From: Gordonia soli NBRC 108243
Lineage (GTDB): Bacteria; Actinomycetota; Actinomycetes; Mycobacteriales; Mycobacteriaceae
DNA length: 64,000 nucleotides
Direction of reading: 5' to 3'
NCBI RefSeq assembly: GCF_000334455.1
Contig: NZ_BANX01000006.1
Span: 46,849 to 110,848, forward strand
Positions 34,612 to 42,900 of the stretch are shown here, in pieces (position 1 is the stretch's first letter; the number at the start of each line of letters is the position of its first letter). A program made the translations under genes and the position numbers. The notes beneath the pieces are model-generated. The model was not told where the DNA came from, ran no database searches, and worked only from the letters and a program-made list of their open reading frames with translations.

Positions 34612-36060
34612 GTGAGTCTCTCCGACTACTTCAAGGGTCCCTCCGCCAGCCTCGACGATCAGATCGAGAGCTATGCGACGGAGCGGGTGCCCGACAGCGC
34701 ACGATGGCGTCGACCCGCCATCCTGCTCGTCCTCACCGGGAACGTCACCGCCATGTTCTGGTTCGCTCTCGGTGGCCAGATCGGCTTCCTCGTCGGGTGG
34801 CCGCTGTTCCTCGTGCCGGTCGCCTACATGGTCATCGGGGCGACGGTCGTCGGCGCGCTCGTCATGCGGATCGCCAGTCAGCAGGGTCTCTCGCTTCCGT
34901 TGCTCTCGCGTGGACTGGGTTTCGGTGCCAAGGGTTCCGCGGTCGCGTCGTTCGTCTACGCGATCAACTACGTCTTCTATTTCATCTTCGAGGGCAGCAT
35001 CGTCTCGCACGGCCTCAGTGAATTGCTGGGGATCTCGATCAACTCCGCAGCGGCCAGCGTGGTATTCGCCATCGTCGCCTCCATCGCCCTCTACTTCTCG
35101 TGGCGAGGGATGCACTCGATGAACCTGCTGCAGCGGTTCGGTGCGCCGATATTCCTGCTGCTCTTCATCATCGGCCTGGTCATGTTGGCAAAGGGTTACG
35201 TCCTCGTCGGGCCGGGTCAGTGGGAGGTCACCGGTGGCGTCACCGGCGCCGCGATGTGGCAGGCGATGAGCCTGGCCAACGGGCAGGTCGTCTTCCAGGC
35301 TCTGATCGCCACCGACTACGGGCGATTCATCAAGCGGTCGGTGTCCTACGTCGGGGCCGGCGCGGTCATGCTCACCGAGTTGCTGATGATCGTCGTGGTG
35401 ATGATCCTCGGTGTGTTCCTGGGCTTCACGATGCTCCAGCACTTCTCGGGCACGCAGGCCGAGCGGGAGCTCTCGGCCACCGACCCGGGCCTGATCTTCG
35501 CCGTCGTCATGGGGGTGCTCGGCGTCATCTTCGCCATCATCACCCAGATCCGGATCAACGTGATGAACCTGTACTCCGGGTCGCTCGCGCTGGCGAACAC
35601 CTGGGATGCGTTGTCGACGAAACGGATCGGCCGGCAGTGGTGGATGGTCGCCCTGGTGCTCGTCGGAATCGTGCTGTACCCCATCAACATCCTGCAGTAC
35701 ACGGACAAGTTCCTGGCCATCACCGGCATCATGACGAACACCTGGATCTTCATCCTGCTCAGCGACTACTTCGTCTGCCGCAAGTGGCTGCGCCTCGCGC
35801 CGGTCGACTCCATCGAGTACCGCGACCACGAGGTCAAGAACTGGAATGTGTGCGGTATCGCGGCGCTCCTGGTGAGCTTCGCCGTCGGTGCCGTGGGCGT
35901 CGCCGGGGTGTACCCGCTCTACTACGCTTCGTTCATCGCGATGCTGCTCGGGCCGGCGATCTACATCCCTCTGACCATCCTCACCAAGGGCTCCCAGTAC
36001 CGGCCCGGCGCCCCGTCCGTCCAGGACGAGGATCCGACTCCGGCCCCTGCCCTCGACTGA
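34612..36060 (+). CDS. NCS1-family nucleobase/allantoin-type permease
   Basis: 482 aa with about 12 membrane helices. The N-terminal amphipathic segment DQIESYATERVPDSARW and the first helices (NVTAMFWFALGGQIGF) fit the purine-cytosine permease group (CodB-like). A TNTWIFILLSDYFVCRKWL segment lies near residue 375. It would import a nucleobase, hydantoin, allantoin or similar cation-coupled solute. The GTG at 34612 is chosen because AGGGA lies 6 nt upstream; an ATG at 34606 directly abuts that site. It is followed after 30 bp by the amidase gene, forming an operon. Confidence 0.85.
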   Translation: MSLSDYFKGPSASLDDQIESYATERVPDSARWRRPAILLVLTGNVTAMFWFALGGQIGFLVGWPLFLVPVAYMVIGATVVGALVMRIASQQGLSLPLLSRGLGFGAKGSAVASFVYAINYVFYFIFEGSIVSHGLSELLGISINSAAASVVFAIVASIALYFSWRGMHSMNLLQRFGAPIFLLLFIIGLVMLAKGYVLVGPGQWEVTGGVTGAAMWQAMSLANGQVVFQALIATDYGRFIKRSVSYVGAGAVMLTELLMIVVVMILGVFLGFTMLQHFSGTQAERELSATDPGLIFAVVMGVLGVIFAIITQIRINVMNLYSGSLALANTWDALSTKRIGRQWWMVALVLVGIVLYPINILQYTDKFLAITGIMTNTWIFILLSDYFVCRKWLRLAPVDSIEYRDHEVKNWNVCGIAALLVSFAVGAVGVAGVYPLYYASFIAMLLGPAIYIPLTILTKGSQYRPGAPSVQDEDPTPAPALD

Positions 36061-36090
36061 GCGCCGAGCACGAGACACGGAGTCCCCGAG

Positions 36091-37509
36091 ATGAACACCC
36101 ATCACACCGATCAGTTGCACTACCAGGAGATCTACGAGATCGCCGACCTGCTGTCCGCAGGTGAGCTGACATCCGTACAGGTGACCACGGCCCTGCTGGA
36201 CCGCATCGACACGGTCGACGAGCGGATCGGGTCGTACGCCTTCGTCGCACGCGACGACGCCCTTGCCGCCGCTCGCCGGTCGGACGAGCGGCGCGCGGCA
36301 GGGCAGACCATCGGTCGCCTCGACGGCATCCCGCTCGCGATCAAGGACATCTACGACCGCGAGGGATGGCGCACCGAGGCCGGTATGGCCTCGCGTCGCG
36401 GGACGGTCGCCGACTCGTCGGCAACCGTCGTCGAGCGACTCGAGGCGGCGGGAGCGGTGATCCTCGGCAAGGTGCACACCACCGAGGGTGTGTACACCGA
36501 ACACACCGCGCCCTTCCGGGCTCCGTTGAACCCGTGGGACGAGAGCCGCTGGGTCGGTGTCTCGTCCAGCGGCAGCGGTGTATCGGCTGCCGCCGGACTC
36601 TGTTTCGGTGCGCTCGGCTCCGACACCGGTGGATCGATCCGCATGCCGTCGGCATCCAACGGCGTCACCGGCCTCAAGCCGACCTGGGGGCGGGTGAGCC
36701 GGGCCGGGGTCGTCGAGTTGGCCGCGACGCTCGATCACGTCGGACCGATGTGCCGCTCGGCGCGCGACGCGGGCCTCGTCCTCGAGGCGATCGCCGGTGC
36801 CGATCCCCGCGACCCGACGGCGTCGTCGGTGCCGGTGCCGGACCTCTCCGTCGGCGTGGAACCGCGCTCGCTGCACGGTGTCCGGATCGGAGTCGATCCC
36901 GCCTGGAGTTACCACGAGGTCAGCGCCGACGTAGAGAAGGCGCATCGGGCCGCGGAGGAACACCTCGCCGGCCTGGGTGCCGAGATCGTGCCGGTCACGC
37001 TGCCCGATCCGACGCAGGCGATCGACGACTGGTTCGGCGTCTGCGCCGCCCAGACCGCCCGGGCCCACGGCGACGGATTCCTGGCGGCACTCGACACCTA
37101 CGGACCCGCTCTGCGTGAACTCATCGAGCGCGGTCGGTCCATGTCGGCGATCGAGTACGACGAGTTGCTGCGGCGCCGATGGGACTTCAAGGGACGAATG
37201 GAAGCTGCTGTGTCGCAGGTCGACTCGGTGCTGATCCCGGCACTGTCGTTCATCGCGCCGCCGGTCGAGAAGATGGTCCGGATGGATGACGAGACGACAG
37301 CGGGCGTGCACCGGTTCACCGTGCCGTTCACGCTCTCGCAACTGCCGACGATCACCTTCCCCGGCGGCTTCACCACCACCGAGGCCGGACGCCCCTTCCC
37401 GGTGGGGCTGCAGATGGTGGGCAGCGCGTTCAGCGAGCAGGCACTCGTCGGGATCGTCGACGCGTTCCAGCGCACCACCGACTGGAACTCCCGACACCCG
37501 GATCTGTGA
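36091..37509 (+). CDS. Amidase signature (AS) family amidohydrolase
   Basis: 472 aa. The Ser-cisSer-Lys triad is visible: Lys85 in PLAIKDIYD, cis-Ser in VGVSSSGSGVSAAAG near residue 159, and nucleophile Ser182 in SDTGGSIRMPSASNG. It hydrolyses an amide to acid plus ammonia. The permease upstream suggests an imported N-containing substrate such as a carbamoyl or amide derivative. The C-terminal domain is short compared with GatA, and no gatB/gatC is near, so it is not the tRNA amidotransferase. Confidence 0.9.
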   Translation: MNTHHTDQLHYQEIYEIADLLSAGELTSVQVTTALLDRIDTVDERIGSYAFVARDDALAAARRSDERRAAGQTIGRLDGIPLAIKDIYDREGWRTEAGMASRRGTVADSSATVVERLEAAGAVILGKVHTTEGVYTEHTAPFRAPLNPWDESRWVGVSSSGSGVSAAAGLCFGALGSDTGGSIRMPSASNGVTGLKPTWGRVSRAGVVELAATLDHVGPMCRSARDAGLVLEAIAGADPRDPTASSVPVPDLSVGVEPRSLHGVRIGVDPAWSYHEVSADVEKAHRAAEEHLAGLGAEIVPVTLPDPTQAIDDWFGVCAAQTARAHGDGFLAALDTYGPALRELIERGRSMSAIEYDELLRRRWDFKGRMEAAVSQVDSVLIPALSFIAPPVEKMVRMDDETTAGVHRFTVPFTLSQLPTITFPGGFTTTEAGRPFPVGLQMVGSAFSEQALVGIVDAFQRTTDWNSRHPDL

Positions 37510-37523
37510 GACCGATGTCGGGA

Positions 37524-37565
37524 GCACCGACGCCCCTTCGCCTCCACGCGGGGCGGCGTCGGTGC
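37524..37565 (+). terminator. Hairpin downstream of amidase gene
   Basis: Perfect 11-bp stem (GCACCGACGCC / GGCGTCGGTGC) starting 14 nt after the amidase stop, with a 20-nt loop and no T tract. It separates the permease-amidase unit from the LysR gene. Confidence 0.6.
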
Positions 37566-37627
37566 CGGGGAGTCGATGCGGTTGGTTCCGACGGTGGCGG
37601 CGTGATTGCCGGGAAGAGGTCTGATCG

Positions 37628-38605
37628 GTGAGTATGGGACCCGTGCTGGCCGCCGACAACCTGCAGTTCTTCCTGGAAGTGTCCCGGACCGGACGGGTGG
37701 CCGACGCCGCCCGCCGGCTGCACGTCGACCAGACCACGGTCTCCCGCCGAATCGGGCGTCTCGAGAAGGACCTCGGCGTCCGACTCTTCGACCGCACCGC
37801 CGGCGGATGGCAACTCACCGATGCCGGGCAGGAGATCGTGCCGTACGCCGAGGCCGTCGAGACCACGATCGTGGCGGCCCAGGACGTCGTCGTCGACGCA
37901 CAGGCCGGCGGCGGCGCACTGTCGGGCACGGTCCGCATCCTCGCGCCCGACGGGTTCGGCACCTACCTGTTGATGCCGGGGTTGTCGGCCCTGCGCAACC
38001 GGCACCCGGATCTCACCCTCGAGGTACTCACGGCGACCACACACGACCTGCTGACCGGTCGTGATTTCGACATCGGGATCACCCTCGAGGAGCCGTCGCC
38101 GCGGTCGGTGGTCGTGGAGAAGCTCGGGCAGTACGAGCTGAAGCTGTACGCGTCTCGCCGGTACCTCGACGATCACGGCATCCCGGAGTCCATCGACGAC
38201 CTCGCCGAGCACACTCTGATCTGGTACATCGAGGACCTGCTCGACGTCGACCCGTTGCAGATCCTCGAACGGCACCTGCCCGGTGTCCGAGCCCGGGTGC
38301 AGGCGAACAACATCGCCGGACACCGGGAGGCGGTGCGCGCAGGTCTCGGCATCGCGCCGCTGCCCACCTACATCGGCAAGACCCTCCCGGACGTGGTCAC
38401 GGTCCTCGACGAGGAGTTCGTGGCGGAGCGCAACTACTGGCTGGTCGTGCCGCGAGAGCTCATCCGGTTGGCGCGCATCTCCGAGATCGTCCACAGCCTG
38501 CACCGCATCGTCGCCGACAACCCGTACCTACGGGTGCCCGTCGCGGATCGTCCGGGAGGTCCGTCGACCAACGGACGTCCGGTCCCGCCACCCCCGACGG
38601 TCTGA
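37628..38605 (+). CDS. LysR-family transcriptional regulator
   Basis: 325 aa from a GTG at 37628 (AAGAGG upstream). The N-terminal winged HTH reads LQFFLEVSRTGRVADAARRL then VDQTTVSRRIGRLEKDLG, and the rest is a periplasmic-binding-like effector domain (VRILAPDGFGTYLLMPGL onward). The C-terminal ~20 residues are Pro-rich. It lies downstream of the permease-amidase genes and is the most likely regulator of the divergent cassette, acting at the TGCA palindromes. The inducer is unknown. Confidence 0.85.
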   Translation: MSMGPVLAADNLQFFLEVSRTGRVADAARRLHVDQTTVSRRIGRLEKDLGVRLFDRTAGGWQLTDAGQEIVPYAEAVETTIVAAQDVVVDAQAGGGALSGTVRILAPDGFGTYLLMPGLSALRNRHPDLTLEVLTATTHDLLTGRDFDIGITLEEPSPRSVVVEKLGQYELKLYASRRYLDDHGIPESIDDLAEHTLIWYIEDLLDVDPLQILERHLPGVRARVQANNIAGHREAVRAGLGIAPLPTYIGKTLPDVVTVLDEEFVAERNYWLVVPRELIRLARISEIVHSLHRIVADNPYLRVPVADRPGGPSTNGRPVPPPPTV

Positions 38606-38643
38606 GCGCCCGCGCCCGCGTGCGGTCGGTACCCTGTGTCGAA

Positions 38644-39990
38644 ATGGTCTCCACCAGCCCGGACAGCTCCGCACCCGATGCCCCGACTGCTCGCCGACAG
38701 ACGGCGGCAGAGGTGCCGGGTCCACGTCGGTTCGTCCCGCAGCTCGAGGGCATGCGTGCCCTCGCCGCGCTCGGTGTCCTGACCACCCACGTCGCCTTCC
38801 AGACCCGTGCGGTGGAGATCCCGGTGCTCGGTCCGGTCCTGGGGCGTCTCGATCTGGCCGTGGCACTCTTCTTCGGTCTGTCGGGGTTCCTCCTGTGGCG
38901 GCCCTGGGTCGCCGCTGCACACGGTGGAGACACACACGGCGGAGACACACACTGTGGGGATACACACGGGGGCGGTGCGAGTGGCGGGCATCCGCCGATT
39001 CGGCGCTATCTCCGACACCGGGTCGTCCGCATCTGGCCCGCCTACCTGGTCGTCGTCGTCCTGGTCCTCACCCTGCTGCCCGATGCGCAGAACGCCGACG
39101 CGACCGTCTGGCTGGCCAACCTCACGCTCACGCAGGTCTTCGTGCCGCTGTCGCTCACCGCCGGCCTGACCCAGATGTGGAGTCTGTCGGTGGAGGTGGC
39201 CTTCTACCTGCTCCTGCCGCTGCTCGGGCTCGCCCTCGTGACCCTGCGTGGTCGGCGCGTCCGGTGGCGCATCCCGGCGCTGTTCGCGATCGGTGCGGCG
39301 TCGTTGACCTGGGGATGGGTCGCGGTGACATTGCCGGTGCCGGCCGGCGTGGAGCCGAAGAACTGGGTCGTCGGGCACCTGCCGTGGTTCCTGGCCGGAC
39401 TCGTCCTCGCCGAACTCGTCGGACTGTGGGAGTCGCGGGTCGCTGATCCCCGGGCCGTGCAGTCCCGGTGGCTCGCAGTCGTGATCGGCATCAGTGGCCG
39501 CCGATGGTTGATGTTCGCCGTGCTCGTCGTCGCCTACGGGTTGGCGTGTACGCCGATCGCCGGTCCGACCGGGCTCGGCGACCTGCACCAGTGGCAGTTC
39601 GCCGTCAAGATGGTCCTGGGTGCGATCTGCGCATACGCGATCCTCGCTCCGCTGCTGTGCGCACCGGGACCGTTCCGGTTCCTCGACTCGCGGGTGATGC
39701 AGGCACTCGGGCGATGGTCCTACGGCATCTTCATCTGGCACATCGCGGTGCTCGCGGTGGTGTTCGGACTGTTCGGCATAGTGCCGTTCAACGGCGACAC
39801 CGTGCTCGTCTGGGCGATCACCGTGGTGGTCACCATCGGTGTCTCGGCGGCGTCCTACGCCTTCGTCGAAGAACCTGCACGCCGATGGCTGCGGCGTCGC
39901 GAGACGGCGCGTGCGACAGCCGTGCGCCAGGAGTCGGGGATCGCCACCGACCAGGCGGTCACCGCAACCGCCACGACCGCCGGCAACTGA
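38644..39990 (+). CDS. Acyltransferase-3 family membrane protein, TmaT/Rv0228-like
   Basis: 448 aa with about ten membrane helices. Acyltransferase-3 marks: VPQLEGMRALAALGVLTTHV (family Arg near the start), LFFGLSGFLLWRPW, RHRVVRIWPAY, MWSLSVEVAFYLLLPLLG and a terminal YAFVEEPARRWLRRR. The synteny equals Rv0228; the corynebacterial homologue TmaT acetylates trehalose monomycolate before MmpL export, so the same job is inferred. A His/Gly-rich loop after the second helix is built from 15-bp repeats. The 3' end overlaps aftD by 136 bp tail to tail. Confidence 0.85.
   Translation: MVSTSPDSSAPDAPTARRQTAAEVPGPRRFVPQLEGMRALAALGVLTTHVAFQTRAVEIPVLGPVLGRLDLAVALFFGLSGFLLWRPWVAAAHGGDTHGGDTHCGDTHGGGASGGHPPIRRYLRHRVVRIWPAYLVVVVLVLTLLPDAQNADATVWLANLTLTQVFVPLSLTAGLTQMWSLSVEVAFYLLLPLLGLALVTLRGRRVRWRIPALFAIGAASLTWGWVAVTLPVPAGVEPKNWVVGHLPWFLAGLVLAELVGLWESRVADPRAVQSRWLAVVIGISGRRWLMFAVLVVAYGLACTPIAGPTGLGDLHQWQFAVKMVLGAICAYAILAPLLCAPGPFRFLDSRVMQALGRWSYGIFIWHIAVLAVVFGLFGIVPFNGDTVLVWAITVVVTIGVSAASYAFVEEPARRWLRRRETARATAVRQESGIATDQAVTATATTAGN
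38920..38964 (+). repeat. In-frame 15-bp repeat encoding His-Gly-Gly-Asp-Thr
   Basis: Three 15-bp units plus a partial fourth encode HGGDT, HGGDT, HCGDT, HGGG in the loop of the TmaT-like protein. The His/Asp/Cys content could bind a metal, but this may be only a variable linker. Confidence 0.75.
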
Positions 39991-42900
39991 ACCCACCACT
40001 GGAACCCGGTGTAGCCGCCGGACGCGTGCCACGGACCGGATGCCAACGCGATGCTCGCGAGGAGCATGGCGACGAAGACCACGACGACTCGGCCACGGGG
40101 GCGGAGCGCGACGGCCACGACGGCACCCAGTGCAGACACCACCAGTCCCCACCACCCGGCGAGCAACCACGACGCCACCGCGACACCGGTTGCGGCGACC
40201 ACGGAACCACCGATCCCGACGGTGGGTGTCGGTTGGTGCGATGTGGCCTGGACGGGCTCGGGGGGATCTGTGGAAGGCGACGCGTCACCGGCCGGAACGA
40301 GCGCGCGTGGCGTCCACCGACGCGGCCAGAAGGCCAGTGCGAGAACAAGTGCCATCACCGCCAGCCCGAGCCCCAACGACCACCGGTACAGGCTGTCGAG
40401 CCGATAGGTCAGGTTCAGCTCGCCACTCGTGCCGGCCGGGACGACCCACCCCTGTTGCCAACCGTTGACGACCACCGGTGCCAGTTCCCGGTCGCCGACG
40501 GTCGCGCGCCAGCCCGGGTTGGTGCTCTCGGGCACCACCAGCACCTGCGCTCGTTCGGAGTCGCTGAGGCGGATGGCGCGGTGCGTCGACGACCAGTCGA
40601 TGACGTCCGCCGGCCGCATCGGGGCGGTGCTCGGCGCAGTGTGTGAATCCGAGCCCGCCCGGTCGACACCGCCGTTCGCACGGGCATCGCCGGCCGCACT
40701 GGGATTGCCGGCCGCACTGGGATCGCCGGTGGCACGGAGGTCGACGGCGTCGACGGTGAAGGCGGTGCCCGGGTTCACCGAGAGTTCCTGCTCGCCCGCA
40801 CCGAGCGACACCGGTTGCGGCGAACACGGTCGCGCGACGACGGGAACCCCGTCGCGCAGCGCGCGGGCGGTGGTGGTCACCGATAACGGGACGACCTGTC
40901 CCGACACCGTCAGTCCGATGCCTCGGTCGCAGCCGATGCGGATCTCGCGGTCGGGGTCCGCGGGTGCCGGGGGACGCGGCGTGATCTCGACCTCGGAGAT
41001 GCCGGCCGGCGCAGGCCGGGCGAATCCGAGGCTGTTGACGTCGATGACGTCGGTGGTCCGCAGCACCCGGATACGGATCTGTCGGGTCTCGGCCGGATCG
41101 AGTCGGACGACCCCGTCCCGCCCGACCTCGCGCACCTGTCGGCCGGTGCCGAGATCGAGCGCGACCCGCGTCGGAGCAGCGGGGAAGTCGGGTCGGGTCA
41201 CCAGTCGTAGTTGCTCGACGCGCTGGGTCGCGGGCAGGCGGACGACCAGAAGCGGGCCGTCGCCATCCTTCGCGCTGTCCTTCTCGTCCCCGTTCTCGTC
41301 GGCACCCTTCTCGTCATCCCCCTTTCCTTCATCGCGGTCCCGCGACCGGCTCTCGGTCTCGGGTGCCGTCCAGGTGGTTCCGCGGTCCCCGTCGACGGCG
41401 GCACTGGGGCTGCCCCGGGGATCGCCGATGGACGTGTCGCCGTCCGCAGTCACGTGGCCGGTCGTCGACAACAGCTCTGACAAGCCGTCGCCGGGCGTCG
41501 GTCGCAACGTGACGGTCGGCGCCACCGACGTGGCCGCGGGCACCGACAGAGAACGTGTGAGGATTCCCGGCGTCTCCGGCGCCGCACCGAGACCACCGGC
41601 ACAGCGGACAGCGACGCGGTCGTCGACGCACGGACTGCGTCCGCCCAGTTCCTGGGTCAGCAACCAGCGGCCCACCCGATCGTCGGCGCGGAGCTCGGGA
41701 AGGGCGACCCGATGTCGGATCGTCAGCGGCAGGCCGGAGTTCAGGTCGGAGACACCGAGCTCGCCGACGGCGAACTGATTGCCTGCGGTCCCGTCGGCGG
41801 TGCTGATCGCCCGCACCTGCACCCATCGGGTCGGCCCGCTCGGCGCGGTGACGGTGGTCGGCTCGCCGGGCCGCAGCCCTTGCGCGACCGTGCTTCCCGC
41901 CTCGGTGGTCACCAGCACGCCGCTCACGTCGGAGCCGAGCGCCGCCGCCGTGGTGACGGTGACCGCCAGCGACGACCGAGGGCGTGTGAAGTCGAGTCGG
42001 AGCCACTGGCCGACAGCCGAATCCAGACCGCGTGACACCCAGGCGGTCTCGGGATCCCCGTCGAAGGCTGCCGCAGTAGAGGCAGCGGGTGCGGTCTGCC
42101 CCAGTTGCGTCGCGTCGGCGGCGGAGCCGGACGAACTGACGCGCACCTGATCCGGCTGGTTGTCGAGCAGCCATTGGCCGCGCACCAGGGGCTGTCCGTC
42201 GACGGGATAGTCGGCGGTCGCGTTCTGGGTGGTGCGGGCATCGCCGGGTCCTCGGATGGCCGAACTGTGGTCGTCGACGCGACCGAAGTCGGTCTCCCGG
42301 TCGGTCGGCGTGTCGGTCACGGTGAGCTCACCACGAGCCAATCCGGCTCGGCGCGCGTCGGATTCGAGCACCATCGGCCCGATCGGGGGGCCACCGGTAC
42401 GGGCCTGGTCGGCCTGGATGGCGGCGAGGGATTCTGGCCCGCCCGCGACCCGGGGGAGCCCGTCTGCGTCGACAAGGGTCGGGCCGGTGCCCGGGAACCC
42501 GTTGTCGGAGCGAACCGCGTAGATCTGGACCGCCGGCATCGTCGGGCGGAGGCCGCTGTCGCGGACCACCCCGCGGACGGTCGGTGGTCCGGTCCGGGGG
42601 CCGAACTCGGCGACCCGGATCAGCCCTGGCGACCGGTCGAGGGCCTGCTGCGCGACCAGTGGCCGGGTGGAGCGGGAATTCTGCGGATCGAGATCGGCTC
42701 GCAGGACCACGAATCCGATGCCTTGCTGCGCGAGCGTCGGCGCCAGGCCGGGCGACCCGCGGCCGGCTGCGATGTCGCGCTGCACCGAGTCGAGCGCCCG
42801 GATCGCGCCGGGCGGGGTGAGTGGGATGGCGTCCCGAACCGCCCAGGGGTCGTCGGCGAGGGCCTGCAGCGGCTCGTCGCGGGTGAGACCCCAGAGCTGG

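Noticed and set aside
34540..37962. 1140-codon open frame on the minus strand across the permease and amidase genes
   Set aside because: Its translation is low-complexity Arg/Asp/Gly/His without domains and is the antisense of two well-supported genes. Long antisense frames are common in high-GC DNA.
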